NCBI RefSeq assembly: GCF_001514285.1
Contig: NZ_KQ949023.1
Coordinates: 1,069,139 to 1,133,138, forward strand
Direction: 5' to 3'
DNA: 64,000 nt
From: Streptomyces sp. DSM 15324
Lineage (GTDB): Bacteria; Actinomycetota; Actinomycetes; Streptomycetales; Streptomycetaceae
The translations under genes were made by a program, and so were the position numbers. Below the pieces are notes generated by a model, which worked only from the letters and a program-made list of their open reading frames with translations, did no database searches and was not told the origin of the DNA. How positions within the stretch are numbered: the first letter of the stretch is position 1; each line of letters starts with the position of its first letter. Of the stretch, positions 48,034 through 57,413 are shown one piece after another.

Positions 48034-50736
48034 CTACAGGCCGTAGCGCTCGCGCGCCTCCTTCACCGCGGTGGCCTTGACCTCGCCGCGCCGGGCGAGC
48101 TGGGCCAGGGCCGCGACGACCACCGACTGGGCGTCCACGCCGAAGTGGCGGCGGGCGCCCTCACGGGTGTCGGAGAGGCCGAAGCCGTCCGCGCCCAGCG
48201 AGGACCAGTCCTGCTCCACCCACTGCGCGATCTGGTCCGGGACCTGGCGCATGTAGTCGGAGACCGCGAGCACCGGGCCCTCGGCACCCTGAAGCGCCTG
48301 GCGGAGGTACGGGATGCGCTCCTCGCCGCGCAGCAGCGCCGCGTCGGCCTCCAGGGCGTCCCGGCGCAGCTCGGACCAGGAGGTCGCGGACCACACGTCG
48401 GCGGCCACGCCCCACTCCTCGGCGAGCAGCTTCTGTGCCTGAAGAGCCCAGTGGATCGCCGTGCCGGAGCCGAGCAGCTGGATGCGCGGGGCGTTCGCCG
48501 CCGGGGACAGGCCCGCCGACTCCGCCGTGTTGAAGCGGTACAGGCCCTTGAGGACACCCTCGTCGACACGGGGGCCGGCCGGCTTCGCGGGCTGCGGCAG
48601 CGGCTCGTTGTAGACCGTCAGGTAGTAGAAGACGTTCGGGTCCTCGCCCGGGGCGGACTCGCCGTACATCCGGCGCAGACCGTCCTTGACGATCACGGCG
48701 ATCTCGTAGGCGAACGCCGGGTCGTACGTCAGTGCGGCGGGGTTGGTCGCGGCGATGACCGGGGAGTGGCCGTCGGCGTGCTGGAGACCCTCGCCCGTCA
48801 GCGTCGTACGGCCCGCGGTGGCGCCGACGAGGAAGCCGCGGCCGAGCTGGTCGCCGAGCTGCCACATCTGGTCGGCGGTGCGCTGCCAGCCGAACATCGA
48901 GTAGAAGATGTAGAACGGGATCATCGCTTCGCCGTGCGTGGAGTACGCGGTGGACGCGGCGATGAAGTCGGCCATCGAACCGGCCTCGGTGATCCCCTCG
49001 TTGAGGATCTGGCCGTTCTCGGCCTCCTTGTAGTACATCAGCTGGTCGCGGTCGACCGGCTCGTACGTCTGCCCCTTGGGGGAGTAGATGCCGAGCGAGG
49101 GGAACAGCGACTCCATGCCGAAGGTGCGCGCCTCGTCCGGGACGATCGGCACCCAGCGCTTCCCGGTCTCCTTGTCCCTGACCAGGTCCTTGATCAGGCG
49201 GACGAAGGCCATGGTGGTGGCCACGTTCTGGGAGCCGGAGCCCTTGTCGAACGAGGTGAACGCCTTCTCGGCCGGGGCGGGCAGCGGGGCCAGCGGGTGC
49301 ACCCGGCGGGCCGGGGCGGGGCCGCCGAGGGCCGCGCGGCGCTCCTGGAGGTAGCGGACCTCGGGGGAGTCGGCGCCCGGGTGGCCGTAGGGCACCACGC
49401 CGTCGGTGAAGTCGCTGTCCTTGATGGGCAGTTCGAGCAGGTCGCGCATCGCCTTGAACTCGTCCACCGTCAGCTTCTTCATCTGGTGGTTGGCGTTCTT
49501 CGACGCGAAGCCCTCGCCGAGGGTGTGGCCCTTGACCGTCTGCGCCAGGATCACGGTGGGCGCGCCCTTGAACTCGACGGCGGCCTTGTAGGCGGCGTAG
49601 ACCTTGCGCGCCTCGTGGCCACCGCGCGAGAGGTGGAAACACTCGAGGATCTTGTCGTCGGACAGCAGCTTGGCCATCTCGACGAGCGCCGGGTCCTTGC
49701 CGAAGAAGTCCTGGCGGATGTAGGCGGCGTCGCGGGTCTGGTACGTCTGGACCTGGGCGTCCGGTACCTCGCGCAGCCGACGGACGAGCGCACCCGTGGT
49801 GTCGAGCCGGAACAGCTCGTCCCAGGCGTTGCCCCACAGCGTCTTGATCACGTTCCAGCCGGCGCCGCGGAACTGGGCCTCCAGCTCCTGCACGATCTTG
49901 AAGTTGGCGCGGACCGGACCGTCGAGGCGCTGCAGGTTGCAGTTGATGACGAAGGTCAGGTTGTCCAGACCCTCGCGGGAGGCGAGGGCGAGTGCGGCGG
50001 TCGACTCCGGCTCGTCCATCTCGCCGTCGCCGAGGAAGGCCCAGACGTGGGACGCGGAGACGTCCTTGATGCCGCGGTTGGTCAGGTACCGGTTGAACCG
50101 GGCCTGGTAGATCGCCGACAGCGGGCCGAGGCCCATGGAGACGGTCGGGAACTCCCACAGCCAGGGCAGCCGGCGCGGGTGCGGGTAGGACGGCAGGCCG
50201 TTGCCCCCGGCCTCACGGCGGAAGTTGTCCAGGTGGGACTCGGTCAGCCGGCCGTCGAGGAAGGCGCGGGCGTAGATGCCGGGGGAGGCGTGGCCCTGGA
50301 TGTAGAGCTGGTCGCCGGACCCGTCGGCCTCCTTGCCCTGGAAGAAGTGGTTGAAGCCGGTCTCGTAGAGCCAGGCCGCGGAGGCGAAGGTGGCGATGTG
50401 GCCGCCGACGCCGTACTTCGCGCCGCGGGTCACCATGGCCGCCGCGTTCCAGCGGTTCCACGCGGTGATCTTCCGCTCCATCTCCTCGTCACCGGGCACG
50501 GAGGGCTCGGCGGCGGTGGGGATGGTGTTGACGTAGTCGGTCTCGAGGAGCTTCGGCAGCGCGATGCCGTTGCCCTCCGCCCTCTCCAGCGTGCGGCGCA
50601 TCAGGTACGCGGCACGGTGCGGGCCGGCCGCCTTGGCGACCGCGTCCAGCGAGGCCTGCCACTCGGCGGTCTCCTCCGGGTCCCGGTCGGGGAGCTGGTC
50701 GAGCTCGCTGGGCTGGATGGCGTTGGGGTCGGTCAT
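48034..50736 (-). CDS. aceE: Pyruvate dehydrogenase E1 component AceE
   Basis: Homodimeric thiamine-diphosphate E1 of 900 residues that decarboxylates pyruvate and hands acetyl groups to lipoyl-E2. Marks are GHIATFASAAWLYETGFNHFF, the ThDP motif FLGDGEMDEPES (GDG to the Asn at NFVINCNLQR), and EAGSMADFIAASTAYSTHG in the second domain. The ATG at 50736 has GAGGAAGG upstream, and the extended frame to 50772 adds a non-conserved tail. Its promoter contains a 17-base palindrome that overlaps the -35 region. It lies next to the GntR gene, which may control it. Confidence 0.97.
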   Translation of the reverse strand: MTDPNAIQPSELDQLPDRDPEETAEWQASLDAVAKAAGPHRAAYLMRRTLERAEGNGIALPKLLETDYVNTIPTAAEPSVPGDEEMERKITAWNRWNAAAMVTRGAKYGVGGHIATFASAAWLYETGFNHFFQGKEADGSGDQLYIQGHASPGIYARAFLDGRLTESHLDNFRREAGGNGLPSYPHPRRLPWLWEFPTVSMGLGPLSAIYQARFNRYLTNRGIKDVSASHVWAFLGDGEMDEPESTAALALASREGLDNLTFVINCNLQRLDGPVRANFKIVQELEAQFRGAGWNVIKTLWGNAWDELFRLDTTGALVRRLREVPDAQVQTYQTRDAAYIRQDFFGKDPALVEMAKLLSDDKILECFHLSRGGHEARKVYAAYKAAVEFKGAPTVILAQTVKGHTLGEGFASKNANHQMKKLTVDEFKAMRDLLELPIKDSDFTDGVVPYGHPGADSPEVRYLQERRAALGGPAPARRVHPLAPLPAPAEKAFTSFDKGSGSQNVATTMAFVRLIKDLVRDKETGKRWVPIVPDEARTFGMESLFPSLGIYSPKGQTYEPVDRDQLMYYKEAENGQILNEGITEAGSMADFIAASTAYSTHGEAMIPFYIFYSMFGWQRTADQMWQLGDQLGRGFLVGATAGRTTLTGEGLQHADGHSPVIAATNPAALTYDPAFAYEIAVIVKDGLRRMYGESAPGEDPNVFYYLTVYNEPLPQPAKPAGPRVDEGVLKGLYRFNTAESAGLSPAANAPRIQLLGSGTAIHWALQAQKLLAEEWGVAADVWSATSWSELRRDALEADAALLRGEERIPYLRQALQGAEGPVLAVSDYMRQVPDQIAQWVEQDWSSLGADGFGLSDTREGARRHFGVDAQSVVVAALAQLARRGEVKATAVKEARERYGL

Positions 50737-50844
50737 GTCGCCGCCTTCCTCAGTCGAAGGGGGTTCCCTCATCGGTAAGGGTTCGGGGGTGCCCTTGGTC
50801 TTTGGCAGGACAGGGCTGAGGGCCCCGGTGGGAGCCCGTCGGCG

Positions 50845-50874
50845 ACTCTAACTCCCTGATCGATGATCGATCAA
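50845..50874 (-). promoter_or_regulatory. Probable aceE promoter with overlapping operator
   Basis: On the minus strand, TTGATC and TAGAGT lie 18 bases apart, a good vegetative promoter. The perfect palindrome TGATCGATGATCGATCA (50857-50873) covers the -35 and spacer, so a repressor bound there would block transcription of aceE. The protein is unknown; the GntR/FCD product next door is the first candidate. Confidence 0.65.
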
Positions 50875-51021
50875 AGGGTTGAAGGGAAAAACCTCTCGAT
50901 TACGAGAAAGTCGGCACGGGGTGTCTTTCGGACAGGCACCCGGTGCCGCTTATATCGGGCGTTTTCGCAGGTGAGGGCCCACGCATGAGCGCGTGTACGC
51001 TCCACTGGACCAGCGCGGTCA

Positions 51022-51645
51022 CTAGGCACGCGGCGCGCAGCCGAGGACGTGCGCCTTCACCAGCTCCGCGATCCTCGGGTCCCGGCGGCGGAACGCCTGC
51101 ACCAGCTCCTCGTGCTCCTCCGCGTACGACTGCTGGACCGTGCCCAGCCAGCGGATGGACAGCGCGGTGAACACCTCGATGCCGAGGCCCTCCCAGGTGT
51201 GCAGGAGCACCGAATTGCCGGCGGCCCTGACCAGCTCGCGGTGGAAGCCGACCGTGTGGCGGACCTGGGCGGTGCCGTCGGCGTTGCGGTCGGCCTCGTA
51301 GAGCGCGGCCACGTGCGGCTCCAGCGCCGAGCAGTCCTCGGCCAGCCGCTGGGCCGCCAGCTCGGCGGCGATGGCCTCCAGACCGGCCCGCACCGGGTAG
51401 CTCTCCTCCAGGTCGGCCGCGGTCAGGTTGCGGACCCGGACGCCCTTGTTCGGCGCCGACTCGATCAGCCGCAGGCTCTCCAGCTCGCGCAGCGCCTCGC
51501 GCACCGGGGTCTGGCTGACCTCCAGCTCGGTGGCGATCCGCCGCTCCACGATCCGCTCGCCCGGCTTCCAGCGCCCGCTGACGATCCCCTCCACGATGTG
51601 CTCGCGGATCTGCTCGCGCAGCGAGTGGACGACGGGCGCGGTCAT
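51022..51645 (-). CDS. GntR-family regulator (FadR/FCD subfamily)
   Basis: A 207-residue regulator. The GntR winged helix is at the N-terminus (SLREQIREHIVEGIVSGRWKPG, SQTPVREALRELESLRL), followed by the FCD ligand domain (RAGLEAIAAELAAQRLAED, HTVGFHRELVRAAGNS, HEELVQAFRRRD). FCD proteins commonly bind a carboxylate such as pyruvate or lactate. Position between aceE and sucB points to control of PDH/ODH genes. The ATG at 51645 has AAGGAG upstream. Confidence 0.92.
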   Translation of the reverse strand: MTAPVVHSLREQIREHIVEGIVSGRWKPGERIVERRIATELEVSQTPVREALRELESLRLIESAPNKGVRVRNLTAADLEESYPVRAGLEAIAAELAAQRLAEDCSALEPHVAALYEADRNADGTAQVRHTVGFHRELVRAAGNSVLLHTWEGLGIEVFTALSIRWLGTVQQSYAEEHEELVQAFRRRDPRIAELVKAHVLGCAPRA

Positions 51646-51698
51646 GAGTGCTCCTTAGGCAGGGGCCGCCCTTGGGCCCCGGGGGCGTTGACGTTTAG

Positions 51699-51728
51699 AC
51701 AATACGGCCGGTTCGCGCCGCCGGTCAG
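51699..51728 (-). promoter_or_regulatory. Candidate promoter for the GntR gene
   Basis: On the minus strand CTGACC and TATTGT are 18 bases apart. The -10 is followed by CTAAACGTCAA. Weak but plausible. The rest of 51729-51846 shows nothing clear. Confidence 0.4.
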
Positions 51729-51846
51729 GCGGGCGGGGGCGCTTTTACGCAGGTGAGACATGGCGCACACGGTTGTCGGGGGCGCCTTGAGAGGGTGGGA
51801 GGCGGTGTCGTCGGGCGGGCGCGGGTGCGGGTCGTACGCCAAAAAG

Positions 51847-51882
51847 CGGCGCCCCGCCCGGGTGAGCCCGGGCGGGGCGCCG
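51847..51882 (-). terminator. Terminator after sucB
   Basis: A perfect 16-base inverted repeat (51847-51862 with 51867-51882) with a TGAG loop, 20 bases beyond the sucB stop. Confidence 0.93.
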
Positions 51883-51901
51883 TACCGCGTGATCAGGTGG
51901 C

Positions 51902-53674
51902 TCAGAGGCCGAGCTCGACCTCGAACTCGCCCGCCTCCAGGATCGACTTGACCGCGGTCAGGTAACGGGCCGCGTCGGCGCCGTCGACCAGACGGTGGTC
52001 GTAGGACAGGGTCAGGTACGTCATGTCGCGGACGCCGATGACCGTGCCCTCCTCCGTCTCGATGACGGCCGGACGCTTCACCGTGGCACCGATGCCGAGG
52101 ATCGCGACCTGGCCCGGCGGCACGATGATCGTGTCGAAGAGCGCGCCGCGCGAACCGGTGTTGGAGATGGTGAAGGTCGCGCCGGACAGCTCGTCCGGGG
52201 TGATCTTGTTGCCGCGGACCTTGCCGGCCAGGTCGGCCGTGGCCTTGGCGATACCCGCGATGTTGAGGTCGCCGGCGCCCTTGATGACCGGGGTCATCAG
52301 GCCCTTCTCCGAGTCCACCGCGATCCCGACGTTCTCGGAGTCGAAGTAGGTGATCGTGCCCTCGGCCTCGTTGATCTTGGCGTTGATGACCGGGTGGGCC
52401 TTCAGCGCCTGGGCCGCCGCCTTCACGAAGAACGGCATCGGGGAGAGCTTGACGCCCTCGCGCGCGGCGAAGGAGTCCTTGGCCTGGGCGCGCAGGCGCA
52501 TCAGACGGGTGACGTCGACCTCGACGACCGAGGACAGCTGCGCCTGCTCGTGCAGCGCCTTGACCATGTTGTCGCCGATGACCTTGCGGATGCGGGGCAT
52601 CTTCACGGTCTGGCCGCGCAGGGGCGAGACCTCCAGCGCCGGGGCCTTCTTGGCGGCGACCGGAGCGGCGGCGGCCGGGGCCGGGGCGGCGGCGGCCTTC
52701 GCGGCCTCGGCGGCGGCGATGACGTCCTGCTTGCGGATACGGCCGCCGACGCCGGTGCCCTTGACGGAGCCCAGGTCGACGCCGTTCTCGGCGGCGAGCT
52801 TGCGCACCAGCGGGGTGACGTAGGCACCCTCGTCGGCGGGCTGGGCGGCGGCGGGCGCGGGCGCCACGGGCGCCGGGGCGACCGGGGCCGGAGCGGCCGG
52901 AGCCGGGGCCGCGGGCTGGACCGGCGCGGGGGCGGCGGCGGCCGGGGCGGCCGGAGCAGCCGGGGCCGGGGCCGGAGCGGCGGGAGCGGCCGGGGCCGGG
53001 GCAGCGGCGGCGGGCGCCGGCGCCGGGGCGGCCGGGGCCGGAGCCGCGCCCGGGGCGCCGATGACGGCGAGCTTGGCGCCGACCTCGGCGGTCTCGTCCT
53101 CACCGACGACGATCTCCAGCAGGACACCGGCGACCGGCGCCGGGATCTCGGTGTCGACCTTGTCCGTGGAGACCTCGAGCAGGGGCTCGTCCTCCGCGAC
53201 CTCTTCGCCGACCTCCTTCAGCCAGCGGGTGACGGTGCCCTCGGTGACGGACTCGCCGAGCGCGGGCAGGACCACGTCCGTGCCCTGCGCGGAGCCGGCG
53301 CCGGCGGTGGCCTCGGCCGTGGGCGCCGGGGCGGGGGCGGCCTGCTCGGTGGAGGGCTGGGCGGCCGGAGCCGGCTCGGGAGCCGGAGCGGCGACCGGCT
53401 CGGCGGCCGGGGCCGGGGCGGCGGCCGGGGCGCCGGTGCCGTCGTCGATGATCGCCAGCTCGGCGCCCACCTCGACGGTCTCGTCCTCGGCGACCTTGAT
53501 GGACGCCAGGATGCCCGCGGCGGGCGCGGGGATCTCGGTGTCGACCTTGTCGGTGGAGACCTCGAGCAGCGGCTCGTCGGCCTCTACGCGCTCACCCTCG
53601 GCCTTCAGCCAGCGGGTGACGGTGCCCTCGGTGACGCTCTCGCCGAGCGCCGGAAGGGTTACGGAAACCGCCAT
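51902..53674 (-). CDS. sucB: 2-oxoacid dehydrogenase E2 (dihydrolipoamide acyltransferase, two lipoyl domains)
   Basis: A 590-residue E2 core protein. Two lipoyl domains carry the lipoylated lysines K43 and K172, both in [12 protein letters not shown]. Long Pro/Ala linkers surround a peripheral-subunit binding domain ([20 protein letters not shown], near 285). The catalytic acyltransferase ends with the HRLVDG motif ([16 protein letters not shown]). Sequence style is SucB (succinyltransferase), but the only E1 next to it is AceE, so it may serve both PDH and ODH complexes. It is 60 bases downstream of lpd. The ribosome site is poor but the start is fixed by the domain. Confidence 0.95.
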   Translation of the reverse strand: MAVSVTLPALGESVTEGTVTRWLKAEGERVEADEPLLEVSTDKVDTEIPAPAAGILASIKVAEDETVEVGAELAIIDDGTGAPAAAPAPAAEPVAAPAPEPAPAAQPSTEQAAPAPAPTAEATAGAGSAQGTDVVLPALGESVTEGTVTRWLKEVGEEVAEDEPLLEVSTDKVDTEIPAPVAGVLLEIVVGEDETAEVGAKLAVIGAPGAAPAPAAPAPAPAAAAPAPAAPAAPAPAPAAPAAPAAAAPAPVQPAAPAPAAPAPVAPAPVAPAPAAAQPADEGAYVTPLVRKLAAENGVDLGSVKGTGVGGRIRKQDVIAAAEAAKAAAAPAPAAAAPVAAKKAPALEVSPLRGQTVKMPRIRKVIGDNMVKALHEQAQLSSVVEVDVTRLMRLRAQAKDSFAAREGVKLSPMPFFVKAAAQALKAHPVINAKINEAEGTITYFDSENVGIAVDSEKGLMTPVIKGAGDLNIAGIAKATADLAGKVRGNKITPDELSGATFTISNTGSRGALFDTIIVPPGQVAILGIGATVKRPAVIETEEGTVIGVRDMTYLTLSYDHRLVDGADAARYLTAVKSILEAGEFEVELGL

Positions 53675-53734
53675 GGTTTCGGTTGCTCCTTACGAGTTGC
53701 GGAAGTCTGTGTCGTCGCTTCGTCGACCGAGGGG

Positions 53735-55123
53735 TCAGTCGTGCGCGTGCAGCGGCTTGCCCGCGAGGGCCAGGTGGGCCTCGCCGAGCGCCTCGTTCTG
53801 CGTCGGGTGGGCGTGGATGAGCTGGGCGACCTCGGCCGGCAGCGCCTCCCAGTTGTAGATCAGCTGGGCCTCGCCGACCTGCTCGCCCATGCGGTCGCCG
53901 ACCATGTGGACGCCGACGACGGCGCCGTCCTTGACCTGGACGAGCTTGATCTCGCCCGCGGTGTTCAGGATCTTGCTCTTGCCGTTGCCCGCCAGGTTGT
54001 ACTTCAGAGCGACGACCTTGTCCGCGCCGTAGATCTCCTTGGCCTTGGCCTCGGTGATGCCCACGGAGGCGACCTCGGGGTGGCAGTACGTCACCCGCGG
54101 GACGCCGTCGTAGTCGATCGGGACGGTCTTCAGACCGGCCAGGCGCTCCGCCACCAGGATGCCCTCGGCGAAGCCGACGTGCGCGAGCTGGAGCGTCGGG
54201 ACGAGGTCGCCGACGGCGGAGACGGTGGGGACGTTCGTCCGCATGTACTCGTCGACCAGGACATAGCCGCGGTCCATCGCGACGCCCTGCTCCTCGTAGC
54301 CGAGACCGGCGGAGACCGGGCCGCGGCCGACCGCGACCAGCAGGATCTCGGCCTCGAACTCCTTGCCGTCGGCCAGGGTGACCTTGACGCCGTCGGCGGT
54401 GTACTCGGCCTTCGAGAAGAAGGTGCCCAGGTTGAACTTGATGCCGCGCTTGCGGAAGGCGCGCTCCAGCAGCTTGGAGCTGTTCTCGTCCTCGACCGGG
54501 ACGAGGTGCTTCAGACCCTCGATGACGGTGACGTCCGCGCCGAACGACTTCCACGCGGAGGCGAACTCGACGCCGATGACGCCGCCGCCCAGGATGATCG
54601 CGGACTGCGGCACGCGGTCCAGGACGAGGGCGTGGTCGGAGGAGATGATCCGGTTGCCGTCGATCTCCAGACCCGGCAGCGACTTCGGCACGGAGCCGGT
54701 CGCCAGCAGGACGTGACGGCCCTGGATCCGCTGTCCGTTGACGTCGACGGACGTGGGGGAGGACAGCCGGCCCTCACCCTCGATGTAGGTCACCTTGCGG
54801 GAGGCGACGAGCCCCTGGAGCCCCTTGTACAGGCCGGAGATGACCCCGTCCTTGTACTTGTGGACCCCGGCGATGTCGATGCCCTCGAACGTGGCCTTGA
54901 CGCCGAACTGGGCGCTCTCGCGCGCCTGGTCGGCGATCTCGCCCGCGTGCAGCAGGGCCTTGGTGGGGATGCAGCCCCGGTGCAGGCAGGTGCCGCCGAC
55001 CTTGTCCTTCTCGATCAGGGCGACGTCCAGGCCCAGCTGCGCCCCGCGCAGGGCCGCGGCGTAACCGCCACTACCACCGCCGAGGATCACTAGGTCGAAA
55101 ACGGTGCTGGCGTCGTTCGCCAC
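53735..55123 (-). CDS. lpdA: Dihydrolipoyl dehydrogenase (E3)
   Basis: FAD/NAD-dependent flavoenzyme of 462 residues that reoxidises lipoyl groups. Marks: FDLVILGGGSGGYAAALRGA at the N-terminus, the redox disulfide GGTCLHRGCIPTK (cysteines at about 47 and 52), AIILGGGVIGVEFAS for NAD, and HAHPTQNEAL with the catalytic His-Glu pair at the C-terminus. The GTG at 55123 has GGAGG seven bases upstream, and the long open frame beyond is not coding. It forms an operon with sucB downstream. Confidence 0.97.
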   Translation of the reverse strand: MANDASTVFDLVILGGGSGGYAAALRGAQLGLDVALIEKDKVGGTCLHRGCIPTKALLHAGEIADQARESAQFGVKATFEGIDIAGVHKYKDGVISGLYKGLQGLVASRKVTYIEGEGRLSSPTSVDVNGQRIQGRHVLLATGSVPKSLPGLEIDGNRIISSDHALVLDRVPQSAIILGGGVIGVEFASAWKSFGADVTVIEGLKHLVPVEDENSSKLLERAFRKRGIKFNLGTFFSKAEYTADGVKVTLADGKEFEAEILLVAVGRGPVSAGLGYEEQGVAMDRGYVLVDEYMRTNVPTVSAVGDLVPTLQLAHVGFAEGILVAERLAGLKTVPIDYDGVPRVTYCHPEVASVGITEAKAKEIYGADKVVALKYNLAGNGKSKILNTAGEIKLVQVKDGAVVGVHMVGDRMGEQVGEAQLIYNWEALPAEVAQLIHAHPTQNEALGEAHLALAGKPLHAHD

Positions 55124-55495
55124 GTCACGTCCTCCATGCATGTGCGCCGTGCGCCGGTCGTCGCTGACCGCCGGCGGCTGGTGTCCGGCCGCTCTTTCTT
55201 CGGCCCTGTGTGGGGGCCCTGTCCTGCCGAGCCCCATCCTCGCACTTGTCGGAGGCCGACGAGACACGGGGCACCTATGTGAGACGCCCCACGTCTCGCA
55301 ACCCGGGGGGCGCGGGGCCGGGTCGGTCCGCCGCTCCGCCGGGCGGGCGTGACCGGCTGGGTTCCCTGGTGACGGGCGTGACCGGTCCCCACCAGGGGCG
55401 CGGGGGACTGCGCGACCGGCCGCACACGGCCCTCCGCCCGCCCCGCGGACGGGTGGAACCGAGTGATCAGGCGCACAGTCCCCCGGCTCGGGCAC
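55124..55495. other. Gap between lpd and pepA
   Basis: A 372-base non-coding gap. It holds one copy of the dispersed repeat at 55395-55421 and is otherwise GC-rich with no clear hairpin before pepA. The lpd promoter should be in it, but I could not place -35/-10 elements with confidence. Confidence 0.5.
55395..55421 (+). repeat. Dispersed repeat GGGGCGCGGGGAACnGCGCGAC, copy 2
   Basis: GGGGCGCGGGGGACTGCGCG followed by ACCGGCC. It lies downstream of pepA (which reads in the opposite direction). Same element as at 40508 and 59474. Confidence 0.78.
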
Positions 55496-57022
55496 CTAGC
55501 CCAGCTCACCCGCCGCGGTCAGTTCGGCGAGGCGCACCAGCGTCCGCACAGCCGTCCCCGTGCCGCCCTTCGGCGTGTACCCGAAGGGGCCGCCCTCGTT
55601 GAACGCGGGCCCGGCGATGTCCAGGTGCGCCCAGGTGATCCCCTCGCCCACGAACTCCCGCAGGAACAGCCCGGCCACCAGCCCGCCGCCCATCCGCTCA
55701 CCCATGTTCGCGATGTCGGCGGTGGGGGAGTCCATGCCCTTGCGCAGGTGCTCCGGCAGCGGCATCGGCCAGGCCGGCTCGCCGACCTCCTCGGCGGCCT
55801 CGTACACCGCGGTGCGGAACGCGTCGTCGTTGGCCATGACACCGAACGTCCGGCTGCCCAGCGCCAGCATCATCGCGCCGGTCAGCGTCGCCACGTCGAC
55901 GATCGCGTCCGGCTTCTCCTGGGACGCCGCCCACAGCGCGTCGGCGAGGACCAGCCGGCCCTCCGCGTCGGTGTTCAGCACCTCCACGGTCTTGCCGCTG
56001 TACATGCGCAGCACGTCACCCGGGCGGGTGGCGGTGCCGGACGGCATGTTCTCGGCCAGCGCCAGCCAGCCGGTGACGTTGACCTCGAGGCCGAGCCGCG
56101 CGGCGGCGATCACGGCGGCGAAGACCGCCGCCGCCCCGCTCATGTCGCACTTCATCGTCTCGTTGTGACCGGCCGGCTTCAGCGAGATGCCGCCCGAGTC
56201 GTAGGTGATGCCCTTGCCGACGAAGGCGAGGTGCTTGTCCGCCTTCGAGGAGGTGTACGACAGCTTGACCAGGCGCGGAGCCGCGGCGGAGCCGCCGCCG
56301 ACGCCCAGGATGCCGCCGTAGCCGCCCTTGGCGAGGGCCTTCTCGTCGAGCACCTGGACCTTGATGCCGTGCTCCTTGGCGGCGGTCTGCGCCAGGGTGG
56401 CGAACGCCTCGGGGTCGAGGTCGTTCGGCGGCATGTTGATGAGGTCCCGGGCCCGGTTGAGCTCCTCGCCGACGGCGGTGGCACGGGCGAGCGCGGCCTT
56501 GTGGGCGGCGTCGCGCGGCTTCCCGCCGAGCAGGGCGGCCTCGGCGAGCGGCGCCTTGGCGCTCTTCGCCTTGGCGTCGGCGCCGTTCTGCTTGTAGGCG
56601 TCGAAGGAGTAGGCGCCCAGCAGCACGCCCTCGGCGACCGCGCCGAGGTCGGCGGCGTCCGTCAGGGGCAGGGCGAAGGCGGCCTTCTTGGAGCCGGTGA
56701 GGGCGCGGGCGGCCACGCCGGCCGCCCTGCGCAGCGCCTCGGCGTCGTAGGAGGCGTCCTTCTCGGGCTCCCCGCCGAGCCCCACCGCGAGCACGAGCGG
56801 CGCCTTGAAGCCGGCCGGGGCGGGCAGCTTCGTCACCTCGCCCTCGGCGCCGGTGGCGCCGAGGGTTTCCAGCACGCCGGCGAGGCGGCCGTCGTAGGCC
56901 TGGTCGACGGGCTCGGAGCCCGGGGCAACGATCAGGCCCTTTACGCCCTTGGCGACACCGATCACGATCGCGTCGGCCCGAAGGCCGGGCGCCGCGGCGG
57001 TGCTGAGAGTGAGAGCAGTCAC
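55496..57022 (-). CDS. pepA: Leucyl aminopeptidase (M17)
   Basis: A 508-residue cytosolic metallo-aminopeptidase that removes N-terminal residues from peptides. The M17 signature NTDAEGRLVLADAL is present, as are KGITYDSGGISLKPAG and MKCDMSGAAAVFAA, which provide the two-zinc site. The first 170 residues are the macro-like N-domain. The start is GTG at 57022 (VTALTLSTAAAP), but the ribosome site is weak. It lies upstream of, and on the same strand as, lpd. Confidence 0.96.
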   Translation of the reverse strand: MTALTLSTAAAPGLRADAIVIGVAKGVKGLIVAPGSEPVDQAYDGRLAGVLETLGATGAEGEVTKLPAPAGFKAPLVLAVGLGGEPEKDASYDAEALRRAAGVAARALTGSKKAAFALPLTDAADLGAVAEGVLLGAYSFDAYKQNGADAKAKSAKAPLAEAALLGGKPRDAAHKAALARATAVGEELNRARDLINMPPNDLDPEAFATLAQTAAKEHGIKVQVLDEKALAKGGYGGILGVGGGSAAAPRLVKLSYTSSKADKHLAFVGKGITYDSGGISLKPAGHNETMKCDMSGAAAVFAAVIAAARLGLEVNVTGWLALAENMPSGTATRPGDVLRMYSGKTVEVLNTDAEGRLVLADALWAASQEKPDAIVDVATLTGAMMLALGSRTFGVMANDDAFRTAVYEAAEEVGEPAWPMPLPEHLRKGMDSPTADIANMGERMGGGLVAGLFLREFVGEGITWAHLDIAGPAFNEGGPFGYTPKGGTGTAVRTLVRLAELTAAGELG

Positions 57023-57413
57023 GGTGGTGAAATCTCGCTTCCGATGTGGAGTTGCTGTGGCCGGGATGTGTGGGTCGACCGGGCCCGGCAGCAGACCCTA
57101 GACGGTGTCTGATCGCGGCCGGAGACGCGGTCGGGTCCGGGGTGCGTCGCATCGGCGCGGCGAACCGGCGTGACGAACCCCGCAACGAGCCTACGCGTGC
57201 CCGCGCATTCGCTCATGCACGCGAGCGTTCACCTGTCTGTGGCGTCGTAGCCATTTCTGGATCCTGGCACTCCATGAGGTGGGTCACACTCGTCGGGTTC
57301 CGGCGAAGAGATCACTTCGCTGTTTCGCACGATTTCCACGGATCCTTCGCCGTATCGGCACAGCCATGCCTGCTGCCCGCGCGCGGAGATCCATCTCTGG
57401 GGGAGGACACACC
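57023..57413. other. Divergent gap between pepA and the exopolysaccharide cluster
   Basis: A 391-base gap that should contain the promoters of pepA (minus) and the deacetylase gene (plus). The only clear element is GGGAGGA before the ATG at 57414. An in-frame open stretch from 57279 lacks coding support. No repeat or known operator was recognised. Confidence 0.5.

Noticed and set aside
51995..55093. A 1032-residue open frame on the plus strand opposite sucB and lpd
   Set aside because: It spans two real genes on the other strand and is low-complexity (RGRGG repeats from the Pro/Ala linkers).
57279..57413. N-terminal extension of the deacetylase gene to 57279
   Set aside because: It adds a basic segment before a clear signal peptide, and the good ribosome site is at 57414.
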